NCBI RefSeq assembly: GCF_000745015.1
Contig: NZ_JQNA01000001.1
Coordinates: forward strand, 62,001 to 126,000
Source: Burkholderia sp. 9120
GTDB taxonomy: Bacteria; Pseudomonadota; Gammaproteobacteria; Burkholderiales; Burkholderiaceae
DNA length: 64,000 bases
Direction of reading: 5' to 3'
Both the position numbers and the translations under genes were made by a program. Shown here in pieces: positions 8,723 to 17,105 of the stretch (position 1 is the stretch's first letter; each line of letters starts with the position of its first letter). The notes beneath the pieces were generated by a model that was not told the DNA's origin, did not search any database, and saw only the letters and a list, made by a program, of their open reading frames with translations.

Positions 8723-10294
8723 CTAGGCGAGAAACAGGCGATAGACGGGGTTGTGCGTCTCTTCCCAGTTCGGATAACCCAGCGTGGCGAGAAACTGGTC
8801 GAACGTGGGGTTCTCGCTGTCGGGCACCTGAATGCCGACCAGGATCGAGCTGTAGTCCGCGCCCTGATTGCGGTAATGGAACAGGCTGATATTCCAGTTC
8901 GGCGCCATCGACGACAGGAATTTCATCAGCGCGCCCGGCCGTTCGGGAAACTCGAAACGGAACAGACGTTCGTTGTGCGCGAGCGGCGAGCGGCCGCCGA
9001 CCATGTAGCGGATGTGCTGCTTTGAGAGTTCATCGAAGGTCAAATCCACAGTCGCGAAGCCGTGCGCTTCGAATGCGCCCGCGATCTGCGCCGATTCGCT
9101 GCGATTGCGGATCTGCACGCCAACGAAAATGTGCGCGGAATTCGCATCCGCAATCCGGTAGTTGAATTCGGTGACGCTGCGGGTGCCGACCAGCTCGCAG
9201 AAACGCCGGAAGCTGCCGCGCTCTTCGGGGATCGTCACCGCAAATACTGCTTCGCGTGCTTCGCCGACTTCGGCGCGCTCGGCGACGAAGCGCATGCGAT
9301 CGAAGTTCATGTTCGCGCCCGACGTGATCGCGATCAGCGTCTGGTTCTCGATGCCTTCGCGCTCGGCATATTGTTTCGCGCCGGCTACCGCGAGCGAGCC
9401 TGCGGGTTCGAGCACGCTGCGTGTGTCCTGGAACACGTCCTTGATCGCGGCGCAGAGGGCGTCGGTGTTCACGAGCAGCACGTCGTCGAGATATTCGCTG
9501 CACAGGCGGAAGGTTTCTTCGCCCACCAGTTTCACTGCGGTGCCGTCCGAGAACAGACCCACTTCGCTCAACGTGACGCGCTCACCCGCTTTCAGCGAAA
9601 CGGCCATCGCGCACGAATCGTCGGTCTGCACGCCGATCACCTTGATCTCCGGGCGCACTGATTTGACGTACGCAGCGACGCCCGCCGCGAGTCCACCGCC
9701 GCCGATCGGCACGAAGATCGCGTGAATCGGGCCCTGGTGCTGGCTGAGAATTTCCATCGCGACAGTGCCCTGTCCTGCGATCACATACGGATCGTCGAAC
9801 GGATGCACGAAGGTCAAGCCGCGCTCTTCCTGCAACTTCACCGCGTGGCCATAGGCGTCGCTGTACGACTCGCCGAACTGCACGATCTCGACGGTCGGGC
9901 CGCCATGCGAGCGCACTGCGTCGACCTTCAGTTGCGGCGTGGTCACCGGCACGACGATGATCGCCTTCACGCCCATGCGCGCCGCCGACAGCGCCACACC
10001 CTGCGCATGATTGCCCGCCGACGCGGTAATCACCCCACGCTGCAGCGCTTCCGCCGGAATGTGCGCCATCTTGTTGTACGCGCCGCGCACCTTGAACGAG
10101 AACACCGGCTGGTTGTCCTCGCGCTTCAGATAGACCGGATTGCGCAGACGCGCCGATAGGTTCGGCGCGTGTTCGAGTTCGGTCTCGCGGGCCACGTCAT
10201 AAACGCGCGCGGTTAAAGTTTTCTTCAGATAGTCGTGACGAAGCGCGACGCTTTCAGCAGCTTCGGCCACCTGGGTGAGTTCGTGTAACGGCAA
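8723..10294 (-). CDS. ilvA: Biosynthetic threonine ammonia-lyase IlvA
   Basis: The 523-residue PLP enzyme deaminates threonine to 2-oxobutyrate, the first committed step of isoleucine synthesis. The PLP lysine is Lys68 in FSFKVRGAYNK; ASAGNHAQG and GGGGLAAG are the substrate and phosphate loops; SGANMNFDRM leads into two ACT-like regulatory domains (about residues 335-520) that bind isoleucine/valine, so this is the allosteric long form. The length is near that of E. coli IlvA (514). The frame starts at TTG 10294, with AGGAG 7 nt upstream, and no better ATG near. An attenuator-like leader precedes it (10361-10475). Confidence 0.96.
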   Translation of the reverse strand: MPLHELTQVAEAAESVALRHDYLKKTLTARVYDVARETELEHAPNLSARLRNPVYLKREDNQPVFSFKVRGAYNKMAHIPAEALQRGVITASAGNHAQGVALSAARMGVKAIIVVPVTTPQLKVDAVRSHGGPTVEIVQFGESYSDAYGHAVKLQEERGLTFVHPFDDPYVIAGQGTVAMEILSQHQGPIHAIFVPIGGGGLAAGVAAYVKSVRPEIKVIGVQTDDSCAMAVSLKAGERVTLSEVGLFSDGTAVKLVGEETFRLCSEYLDDVLLVNTDALCAAIKDVFQDTRSVLEPAGSLAVAGAKQYAEREGIENQTLIAITSGANMNFDRMRFVAERAEVGEAREAVFAVTIPEERGSFRRFCELVGTRSVTEFNYRIADANSAHIFVGVQIRNRSESAQIAGAFEAHGFATVDLTFDELSKQHIRYMVGGRSPLAHNERLFRFEFPERPGALMKFLSSMAPNWNISLFHYRNQGADYSSILVGIQVPDSENPTFDQFLATLGYPNWEETHNPVYRLFLA

Positions 10295-10360
10295 GGCAAG
10301 CTCCTGTGCGGCAATAACGAATCAGCGGGAAATGCACCAGGAGGCAGGCCAGCGGACATA

Positions 10361-10386
10361 AAAAAACCCGCCTCGTGGGGCGGGTT
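10361..10386 (-). terminator. Attenuator terminator upstream of ilvA
   Basis: On the minus strand an 8-bp G/C-rich stem AACCCGCC / GGCGGGTT (10379-10386 with 10366-10373) and 5-nt loop are followed by a run of seven U (10361-10367). It ends 66 nt before the ilvA start. Because acvB has its own hairpin at 10522-10550 and a leader ORF lies in between, I read this as the attenuator of ilvA. Confidence 0.8.
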
Positions 10387-10422
10387 AGTTTGTCACTGCA
10401 GACCGACGTGCGCTAACCCACC
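10379..10422 (-). promoter_or_regulatory. Antiterminator helix of the ilvA leader
   Basis: GGTGGGTTAG (minus strand, 10413-10422), which contains the stop of the leader peptide, can pair with CTAACCCGCC (10379-10388) over 10 bp with one G-U pair. That second segment includes the 5' arm of the terminator, so the two structures exclude each other. This is the classical switch of ribosome-mediated attenuation. Confidence 0.7.
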
Positions 10423-10475
10423 ATTCGATGAATGATGCTAATAATCAGCGCAATACGGATGTCGAGGCAGTTCAT
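10413..10475 (-). CDS. Isoleucine-rich leader peptide of ilvA
   Basis: A 20-codon ORF, MNCLDIRIALIISIIHRMVG, in the leader of ilvA. Six of twenty residues are Ile (ATC, ATT, ATT, ATT, ATC, ATT), with two Leu and one Val. Its stop codon lies within the first arm of the antiterminator helix. Ribosome stalling at Ile codons would leave that arm free to form the antiterminator and let RNA polymerase reach ilvA; full translation would mask it and allow the terminator. A TTGACA (minus strand, 10506-10511) may be the -35 box, with a poor -10 (GAAGAT) 17 bp downstream, so the peptide may be nearly leaderless. Shine-Dalgarno is weak. Confidence 0.75.
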   Translation of the reverse strand: MNCLDIRIALIISIIHRMVG

Positions 10476-10521
10476 GTGGTTGATCTTCGTTGACCTGGCA
10501 CGCTTTGTCAATCCCTCGTCA

Positions 10522-10550
10522 CGACGCTCGACGGCCTGCGTCGAGCGTCG
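10522..10550 (-). terminator. Hairpin after acvB
   Basis: Perfect 12-bp stem CGACGCTCGACG / CGTCGAGCGTCG with loop GCCTG, starting 7 nt after the acvB stop. No U-tract, so a factor-independent role is uncertain, but it is well placed to end the mprF-acvB transcript. Confidence 0.55.
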
Positions 10551-10556
10551 CGGCGA

Positions 10557-11822
10557 TCAATCGCGCACGCCGCTCTGCTTCTTGAACGAACTGAGAATGC
10601 GTTGTTCGAGCGCGTTGTAGTCGCGGCCGAAATGATGATCGCCCGAAGTGCGAATCACCTCGACGCCGGTCTTGCCCAGCGCCGGACACAACGTGTCCTT
10701 CTCGTCCTCGCCATAGAAGCATTGCATCAGCGAAGGCGGTACGTGAGTCAGCTCCGGCTGCACCTTCAACGCCTTGTCGCTCGCCGGCATGCCGAGCCAG
10801 CCGCCCACGCGAATCTGGAAATCGGCGTCCGGCGCGAAGCCGAGCAACGCGATCAGCGACACCTTCGACTTCAGCGTATCGGGCAAGCGGTTATAGGCGA
10901 ACGGCATCACGTCCGCGCCGAACGAATAGCCGACCAGCGCGATATGCTGGGCGTGCCAGCGCGCGCCATAGGTTTGCATGATGCGCGCGAGGTCGCGGCT
11001 GGTTTGCGCGGGCGACTTCTCGCTCCAGAAGTAACGCAGGCTGTCCATGCCGATCACCGACACGCCGTCCTTCTGCAACGCCAGCGCGATGGTCTTGTCG
11101 AGATCGCGCCAGCCGCCGTCGCCGGAAATCACGATCGCCATCAGGCCGTTCGGGTGCGCCGCCGGCAACTCGATCAGCGGCAGATCGGAGACGTCGTCGT
11201 CGCTGGTCGGCAGCACTTGCAGATGCGGCGTGAGCAGCGCGACGAGGCGCGCGCGATCCGCCGTCCCCGTGGTCGCTTTTTCGACGAAGCCCGGCACCTT
11301 GTCGCGAATCACCGTGGGGTCGGGCGGGCACGGCTGAAAGCGCGCGTCGAGCGTGCGCTCGGCATCCACGGAAACGGCGCCGGCAATCGTATTCGACGGT
11401 GCCTGTTCGAGCACGTGCATCGCGAGCGTCGCGCCCTGCCCCGTACCGGCGACGATCGGCGCGAAATAACGGGCCGACTGCGATTGCCGCTCAAGTTGAT
11501 GACTCAACGATTCCGCGTCGCCCACCAGCTTGTGGCAGGTCTCTTTCGTCGCGGCCAGATTCGCCGCATAGCGCGCGCTATCCACGCCGACGGTCAACGC
11601 GCCGGCCTTGGCGAGCGCCTCAGCGCTTTGCTGATCCGCCGCGCTCCAGCCGCTCGCCTGCGAATACAGCACGACGAAGCCGCGCAATGGACCCGTGGGT
11701 TGCGTCACCGTCACGTCGCCGAAACGGCCGCCCGGCACGGTTGTGGTTGCCGCGTGCGCGAACGCGCTGCCCGTGACGAGGCTCGCCGCAACGGCGAGCC
11801 GGAAAAACGATTGCAAGGTCAT
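10557..11822 (-). CDS. acvB: AcvB/VirJ family protein, probable periplasmic lysyl-phosphatidylglycerol hydrolase
   Basis: A 421-residue exported alpha/beta-hydrolase-type protein. Residues 1-24 form a signal peptide (MTLQSFFRLAVAASLVTGSAFAHA). The N-terminal half is the AcvB extension; the C-terminal half is the VirJ domain with ISGDGGWRDLDK, LVGYSFGADVMPF (nucleophile Ser in GYSFG) and a late DHHFG. In Agrobacterium and Rhizobium, AcvB is encoded with lpiA/mprF and hydrolyses lysyl-phosphatidylglycerol. The same gene pair occurs here: its ATG overlaps the mprF stop by ATGA (11819-11822), so the two are translationally coupled and likely balance lipid aminoacylation. Confidence 0.88.
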   Translation of the reverse strand: MTLQSFFRLAVAASLVTGSAFAHAATTTVPGGRFGDVTVTQPTGPLRGFVVLYSQASGWSAADQQSAEALAKAGALTVGVDSARYAANLAATKETCHKLVGDAESLSHQLERQSQSARYFAPIVAGTGQGATLAMHVLEQAPSNTIAGAVSVDAERTLDARFQPCPPDPTVIRDKVPGFVEKATTGTADRARLVALLTPHLQVLPTSDDDVSDLPLIELPAAHPNGLMAIVISGDGGWRDLDKTIALALQKDGVSVIGMDSLRYFWSEKSPAQTSRDLARIMQTYGARWHAQHIALVGYSFGADVMPFAYNRLPDTLKSKVSLIALLGFAPDADFQIRVGGWLGMPASDKALKVQPELTHVPPSLMQCFYGEDEKDTLCPALGKTGVEVIRTSGDHHFGRDYNALEQRILSSFKKQSGVRD

Positions 11823-14413
11823 GAACGCCGGCCTCCTGCCAGCAATGACAGGTCCGCGAGCGTGAAGAACACGCCCACCGAACCCGACGCCGCGAGATAG
11901 CGCGGCTCCCAATGCGGCTGGAACTTGCTCTTGAAAGCTCGCAGACCGCGGAAGTTATAGAAGCGGCCGCCGAAGCGCCACACGATGCCGGCAAACCGGT
12001 GCCAGCGCGACGCGAGCGGCGTCGGCTGCATGCCGGAAAGCGGCGCGATGCCCAGACTCAGCGAGCGGAAACCCGCCTGCTTCAAATGAAGCGCGAGTTG
12101 CGTGAACAGATATTCCATCGCATACGACGACGCGCTTTCCACGTGACGCATCACGCCGACCGTCGCCTCGGTGTTCATATCCGTCGTCATGTAGGTCACG
12201 AAGGCGGCCGGTTCGCCGTTCTGGCGCACCAGCATCACCGATTGCGCGGCGAGGTATTCGTCGGTGAACGCGGCCACCGAGAAACTTTTCTCGCGCGCGT
12301 CGCGGCTGTCGAGCCAACCGTCGGAAATCTCGCGCAGCGTTTCGAGCGACGCTGGCACGTTGGCCTGATCGATCACTTCGACGCTGAAGCCGTCGCGCTC
12401 GCCGCGCTTCAACGCATAGCGAAGATGCGCGCGATGCGAGCCCTTCAGATCGAAATCGTCGAGTACCACGTGCGCTTCCTCGCCGAGCTTCATCAGCGTG
12501 AGGCCGGCGTCGAGATACAGCGGCAACGCATTGGCGCGTACCTGATAAAACGCCGCGCGGCCGCCGTGAGTATGGGCGAGCGCAACGAACTTGCTGATCA
12601 GCCCCGCCCACTCTTCGCGCGGTCCCACCGGATCGTGCAGCGCGGCCCACGTACGGCCGTATTTCGCGTACATCAGGAAGGCTTCGCGCGACTCGGAAAA
12701 CAGAAAGCTCTTGTCGCCCATCAGCGCGAGACCGGCGTCGCTGCGCTCCTGCGCGCGCACAATGCGCGCCGCGTCGTGCAGATCTTCCGGCGCCGGTTTG
12801 ACGAAGCGGCCGGCGGCCGGGCGCAACAACTGCCAGAACGCGAAGATCGCTGCGAACAGACTCGCGGCCAGCGTCGCGCGCAGCGCGCGCGGCGCGCGTT
12901 CGTCGAAGGCGAATTGCCACCACAGGTCGCGCGTGTACGGCACGTCGCGGAAGGCGAACAGCATGACCCAGACGGCCAGCATCAGCACCATCGCGATCGA
13001 CACCAGCCAGCCCGACGTAAAGCGTTCGGCGAACAGCGACGAATGGCGGTTGAAGCGCCGCCGCGTGGACAGGAGCAGCGCGATCAGCGTGCCGAGCACG
13101 CCCGCTTCGACGAACGCGAGACCCTTGGTCAACGACAGCCCGAGGCTCAGCACGGCCAGCAGCAGCGTCATCCACCAGGCGGCGTCCAGACGCCGCAGCA
13201 ATCCGCGTGCGACGAACAGCAGCAGCACGCCGAGGACGCTGCACAGCATCTGCGAACTTTCGAGCACCCACAGCGGCAGCACGTCGCGCAGAATCAGGAT
13301 GCGTTGCCAGAACGCGGGCGTCGCGCTGGAAATCACCAGCATGCCGCCGACCAGAAACGTGACGAGGCTCAGAAACAGCGGCGCGAGTTTCGACACGCCC
13401 GCCGCATGCCGCAACGGCAAACGGCTTTTTAGCGCGCGGCCTTCGAAGCCCGCGAGCAACGCCGCCGACACGATCAGCGGCACGCCGAAGTAAATCGCAC
13501 GATAGGCGAGCAGCGCGGCGACCATCTGATGGGTCTGCACACTGCCGTTCAGCGCGAACACCATGGCTGCTTCGAACACCCCGACGCCGCCCGGCGTATG
13601 ACCGATCATGCCGAGCAGCATGGCCGCGGCGTAAATCGTGACGAAGCTCACGAAGCTCACGTCCGCATGCGGCAGCAGTGCCCACAGCGCGAGGCCCGCG
13701 GCCACCACGTCGAGCACGGCCAGGGCGATTTGCGCGAGCAGATCGCGGCGCGCCGGAATATCGAACGACAACCACTGCCAGCGCGTGCGCACCGGCCGGG
13801 TTTCACGGCGACAGGCAGCCGCCGCCAGTGCGAGCGCGATCAGCAGCGCTGCGCCGATCCAGCGCAACGTGAACGGCGCGAGATGCAGCATCGGCGCGAG
13901 CGTATCGGCCGCGCCCACCATGCCGAGCGCGGTCATCAATACCAGCGCGAGCGCCAGCGAGACGCTCGTGAACACCGTCATACGACCGATCTGCGCCGGC
14001 GTGACACCCGTCACGCCATAGACGCGCGCGCGCACCGCGCCGCCCGTCAGCGCGCCGAAACCGGTGGCGTTGCCGAGCGCGGAACCGGCGGTGGCGCCGA
14101 CCCACAGCGCCACACGCGGCACCGCCGTGCCGAGATAGCGCAAGCCGACCGCATCGCGCCCGACCAGTGCGACGTAGCTGAGCGCGGTCGCGCCGAGCGC
14201 GGCGCTCCACTCGCCGCCGCTCAGATGACGCAACTGACGCATCACCGACCGGTAGTCGACCGCTTGCGACAGATGTTGCAAGACGACCAGCAGCAGCCCG
14301 CAAATGACGAGCGCAAGCACGGGCGAGAGCATGCCCCGGCTGCCGAGCGTCTTCGATGCACGGATCAGCAGCGCGCCGAGCCGGTCGAATTTCTTGTTAT
14401 ATCGGTGGAACAT
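11819..14413 (-). CDS. mprF: Bifunctional lysylphosphatidylglycerol flippase/synthetase MprF (LpiA)
   Basis: About 864 residues. The N-terminal two thirds are strongly hydrophobic: a flippase-like domain with GFGALTGGAVRARVYGVTG and IGHTPGGVGVFEAAMVFALNG, typical of the UPF0104/LPG-synthase membrane family. The C-terminal third (about residues 560-860) is the cytosolic DUF2156 lysyltransferase domain, with LALMGDKSFLFS, KSFSVAAFTDEYL and LGIAPLSGM. It moves lysine from Lys-tRNA to phosphatidylglycerol, raising resistance to cationic peptides and acid. ATG 14413 is chosen; a TTG two codons earlier opens the same frame. It overlaps acvB by ATGA. Confidence 0.93.
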   Translation of the reverse strand: MFHRYNKKFDRLGALLIRASKTLGSRGMLSPVLALVICGLLLVVLQHLSQAVDYRSVMRQLRHLSGGEWSAALGATALSYVALVGRDAVGLRYLGTAVPRVALWVGATAGSALGNATGFGALTGGAVRARVYGVTGVTPAQIGRMTVFTSVSLALALVLMTALGMVGAADTLAPMLHLAPFTLRWIGAALLIALALAAAACRRETRPVRTRWQWLSFDIPARRDLLAQIALAVLDVVAAGLALWALLPHADVSFVSFVTIYAAAMLLGMIGHTPGGVGVFEAAMVFALNGSVQTHQMVAALLAYRAIYFGVPLIVSAALLAGFEGRALKSRLPLRHAAGVSKLAPLFLSLVTFLVGGMLVISSATPAFWQRILILRDVLPLWVLESSQMLCSVLGVLLLFVARGLLRRLDAAWWMTLLLAVLSLGLSLTKGLAFVEAGVLGTLIALLLSTRRRFNRHSSLFAERFTSGWLVSIAMVLMLAVWVMLFAFRDVPYTRDLWWQFAFDERAPRALRATLAASLFAAIFAFWQLLRPAAGRFVKPAPEDLHDAARIVRAQERSDAGLALMGDKSFLFSESREAFLMYAKYGRTWAALHDPVGPREEWAGLISKFVALAHTHGGRAAFYQVRANALPLYLDAGLTLMKLGEEAHVVLDDFDLKGSHRAHLRYALKRGERDGFSVEVIDQANVPASLETLREISDGWLDSRDAREKSFSVAAFTDEYLAAQSVMLVRQNGEPAAFVTYMTTDMNTEATVGVMRHVESASSYAMEYLFTQLALHLKQAGFRSLSLGIAPLSGMQPTPLASRWHRFAGIVWRFGGRFYNFRGLRAFKSKFQPHWEPRYLAASGSVGVFFTLADLSLLAGGRRS

Positions 14414-14884
14414 GGTCAATGCGGGCCTTGCGTGGAGCAGTCGCGACGACGGATCGTCGGTCGCGGCGTCGCCTTACTCTGGCGATTACAAATGGATAAC
14501 GGCACCGAACTGAAAAGGTTGACAGCGTCAGCCAGTTCGCAGGGATTTAACCTGGGTCGCGGATCGAAATGAGGGGCGCTCATGAGCGGCCGGGTACGCC
14601 TCAACGCGGGTGAGGCGGTCAAACCGGTCGATCTTGCCGAATGCTGATGGCGGCTGACGAACGCCCTGCGGCCGAAAGGGGCTGAAGTTTAAACGCTAAT
14701 CGGCGCGACGCGCCGAAAGATTCAATCTTCATGCGGCCTGCATGGCGTGATCGCGTCCGCATTAAACCTGAGCGCGCGGCATCAAGATTCGCGCGTCGCG
14801 TGCCGTAATCGAGATTAAGGGCGACGTGCAATGCACTGCACGCACCGAGTGAACTACGGCACTTGAGGCACTAGAGGGAGAACG
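14414..14884. other. Intergenic region between mprF and a small membrane-protein gene
   Basis: About 470 nt without a credible gene. It should hold the promoter of mprF on the minus strand (TGTAAT at a possible -10 near 14480) and that of the small gene at 14885. Short GC-rich palindromes such as CGGCGCGACGCGCCG occur near 14700. I see no terminator with a U-tract. Confidence 0.5.
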
Positions 14885-15031
14885 ATGATGGCGGAACAGG
14901 ATTGGGTGATGGCGGGGATCTATCTGGTCGGACTGGTGTCGATGGCACTGCTGATGAGCGCGCTATCCACGCGCGCAACCAGGGAGCGCCCGGCAGTGTC
15001 GACGGTGCGGGCGCAGACCCACCGCGACTAA
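14885..15031 (+). CDS. Small single-span membrane protein
   Basis: A 48-residue product with a short N-terminus (MMAEQDWVM), a hydrophobic helix (AGIYLVGLVSMALLMSAL) and a polar, basic tail ending QTHRD. GAGGGAGAACG immediately upstream gives a strong Shine-Dalgarno for ATG 14885 (or 14888). Codon use fits the genome. No family recognised; such mini membrane proteins often tune larger complexes or respond to stress, but nothing here shows a partner. Confidence 0.65.
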   Translation: MMAEQDWVMAGIYLVGLVSMALLMSALSTRATRERPAVSTVRAQTHRD

Positions 15032-15055
15032 GGTAACGCGCAACCGGTGCGCGGC

Positions 15056-15091
15056 GGCGCGGCGCTTCGACGCTTTTGAAAGCGCGGCGCC
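15056..15091 (+). terminator. GC-rich hairpin after the small membrane-protein gene
   Basis: GGCGCGGCGCTT (15056-15067) pairs with AAGCGCGGCGCC (15080-15091) over 12 bp with one mismatch. No U-tract follows. It lies 25 nt after the stop at 15031. Confidence 0.35.
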
Positions 15092-15208
15092 CTGCGCGGT
15101 TGACGCGGGCGCGTTGATGCGCCCCGTTCTGTGGTCCTGCTTTACTACGCGTGACGCTGACCTGACTGACTGCGGCGTTACAGGCGGTACTGCCGCCTTA
15201 TTGCCGCC

Positions 15209-15367
15209 TTACTGCGGACGGCGATGCGCTTCGGCCATGATCGCGCACGTTTGCAGATGGATGTTCAGCGCCTGCAGCGCCAAAGCGCGCAGCTTGCCGA
15301 GCCAGCTGTTGCTGGTGGTTGCAGTTGCAGTAGCACGGGCGGCGGCGGTGTTGGAAGCGGTGTTCAT
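15209..15367 (-). CDS. Small Ala/Thr-rich hypothetical protein
   Basis: A 52-residue product beginning MNTASNTAAARATATATTSN, followed by a basic amphipathic helix (WLGKLRALALQALNIHL) and the tail CAIMAEAHRRPQ. AGGAGTCCACC directly precedes ATG 15367, and a consensus -10 TATAAT lies 42 nt further upstream, so expression is well supported. The N-terminal low-complexity run and a helical C-terminus are all that can be seen; no family recognised. Confidence 0.65.
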   Translation of the reverse strand: MNTASNTAAARATATATTSNSWLGKLRALALQALNIHLQTCAIMAEAHRRPQ

Positions 15368-15408
15368 GGTGGACTCCTGTATAGGGTTTATACCTAGGCA
15401 ATAACCCG

Positions 15409-15436
15409 ATTATAGTCCACCCGTGCCGCACCGCAA
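15409..15436 (-). promoter_or_regulatory. Promoter of the small gene at 15209
   Basis: Minus strand TATAAT (15409-15414) is a perfect -10. A TTGCGG 16 bp upstream (15431-15436) is a partial -35. The transcript would start a few bases downstream, giving a leader of about 35 nt. Confidence 0.55.
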
Positions 15437-15596
15437 CAAATATCAATAATAGTCGCGCGCCTTCTGGCGTCGATTCCACGCGGTAATGGCAAATCTCAAA
15501 AAGGGTCACGACAAGGTCGTCCGCTGTTAACAAACCGCACCGTACAGGTGCAATAATGACCCCTTTGCCTGCGACCGTCCGCCGCAGCATCGCCCC

Positions 15597-16994
15597 ATGA
15601 CCGTCGTTCAGAAAGCCATGATCGCGCCTCTCATCGTCGCTTGTGCGATGTTCATGGAGAGCGTCGACGCAAACGTGATCGTCACCGCACTGCCGGCCAT
15701 GGCGCGCGACTTCGGGCGCGATCCGGTCACCCTGAAAATCGCCGTGACGAGCTATGTGCTGGGCCTCGGCGTGTTCATCCCCGTGTGCGGCTGGCTGGCC
15801 GACCGGTTCGGCGCGCGCACCATCTTTCGCACGGCGATCGGCATTTTCGTGGCCGGCTCGCTGCTGTGCGCGGCCTCGAATTCGCTCGCCACCTTCACGC
15901 TCGCGCGCTTCGTGCAAGGCGTCGGCGGCGCGATGATGGTGCCGGTCGGGCGCATCATCATTTTTCGCGTGGTCCACAAGGCCGACTTTATTCGCGCGAT
16001 GAACTATCTGAGCGTGCCCGCCCTGCTCGGCCCTGCCGCCGGCCCGCTGCTCGGCGGCTTCATCACCACGTATCTGCACTGGCGGCTGATTTTCTTCATC
16101 AACGTGCCGATCGGCATTCTTGGCATTTATCTGACCAACCGGCATATCGCCAATACGCGCGAGCCTGACCCCGGCCCGCTCGACTGGATCGGTTTCGTGC
16201 TCTCGGCGGCGGGCGCGGTCCTGCTTCTGCTCGGGCTTTCGCTGGTGGGCGGCGAGCTGATATCGAATCAGAACGCGTTCGGCATGTGCGCGAGCGGCGC
16301 GGTGCTGCTGCTCGGCTATATCGCCTACGCGCAACGTGTCGAGCATCCGCTGCTGGATCTGCGCTTTTTCAAGGTGCCGACGTTTCAGGCGAGCGTGCTG
16401 GGCGGCTCGCTATTTCGCATCGGCCTCGGCGCGCTGCCGTTTCTGTTGCCGCTGATGCTGCAGGAAGGCCACGGCATGAGCGCGTTCGAATCCGGGTTGA
16501 TTACCTGCGCGTCGGCATTCGGCGGCATGTTCATGCGGGTGATCGCATCGAACGTGTTGCATCGCTTCGGCTTCCGTTCGGTGCTGGTGGTCAACGCCGT
16601 GTTGTCGGGCGTCTCGATCGCGGCCTGCGGCCTGTTTTTCCCCGGCTCGCCGGTCTGGATCATCTGGGTTGTCGTGCTGCTCGGCGGCTTCTTCCCGGCC
16701 TTGCAGTTCACGAGTCTGAATTCGCTGACCTACGCCGAAATCGCCAGCCGCGACGTGGGCCGCGCGACGAGCCTCGGCAGCGTCGTGCAGCAGATGTCGC
16801 TCGGTCTCGGCGTGACGATAGGCGGCATCGTGCTGCAGATTTCGCGCGCGCTGCATGGACATCCGAGCATCATGTGGTCGGATTTCTGGCCGGCGTTTCT
16901 GGTGGTGGGGCTGTGCTCGCTCGCGTCGATTCCGGTCACGCTGCGCATGCCGCATCGCGCGGGTGAGGAAATTGCACGCGGCGGGCGTGGTTAA
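15597..16994 (+). CDS. MFS transporter, DHA2 (EmrB/QacA-type) drug:H+ antiporter
   Basis: A 465-residue membrane protein with about 14 hydrophobic segments. It shows ESVDANVIVTALPAM in helix 1, the loop-2 motif GWLADRFGAR, RFVQGVGGAMMVPVGR in helix 4 and AAGPLLGGF in the antiporter motif C region. It exports hydrophobic compounds by proton antiport in the inner membrane. No membrane-fusion partner (EmrA) is adjacent and no regulator is nearby, so the substrate cannot be inferred. No strong Shine-Dalgarno precedes ATG 15597. It resembles, but is not a copy of, the MdtD-like gene at 33451. Confidence 0.88.
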   Translation: MTVVQKAMIAPLIVACAMFMESVDANVIVTALPAMARDFGRDPVTLKIAVTSYVLGLGVFIPVCGWLADRFGARTIFRTAIGIFVAGSLLCAASNSLATFTLARFVQGVGGAMMVPVGRIIIFRVVHKADFIRAMNYLSVPALLGPAAGPLLGGFITTYLHWRLIFFINVPIGILGIYLTNRHIANTREPDPGPLDWIGFVLSAAGAVLLLLGLSLVGGELISNQNAFGMCASGAVLLLGYIAYAQRVEHPLLDLRFFKVPTFQASVLGGSLFRIGLGALPFLLPLMLQEGHGMSAFESGLITCASAFGGMFMRVIASNVLHRFGFRSVLVVNAVLSGVSIAACGLFFPGSPVWIIWVVVLLGGFFPALQFTSLNSLTYAEIASRDVGRATSLGSVVQQMSLGLGVTIGGIVLQISRALHGHPSIMWSDFWPAFLVVGLCSLASIPVTLRMPHRAGEEIARGGRG

Positions 16995-17105
16995 TGAGGG
17001 AGCGGAAGTGGCGGCACGTAGCGGAATGGGCGGCCAGAAAAAGCGCCCTCTTTCCGGTGATTTACCAGGTGCTTTACCCGGCGAGCCACCCGGTCATTCG
17101 CTGAG

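Noticed and set aside
10361..10386. The U-tailed hairpin as the terminator of acvB
   Set aside because: It is 170 nt beyond the acvB stop. acvB has its own 12-bp hairpin at 10522-10550, and an Ile-rich ORF with an antiterminator lies between, so attenuation of ilvA explains it better.
11955..13775. Long 606-codon minus-strand open frame inside mprF
   Set aside because: It is an out-of-frame shadow of mprF, Arg/Ala-rich with no family features. Very long shadows are common in this GC-rich window.
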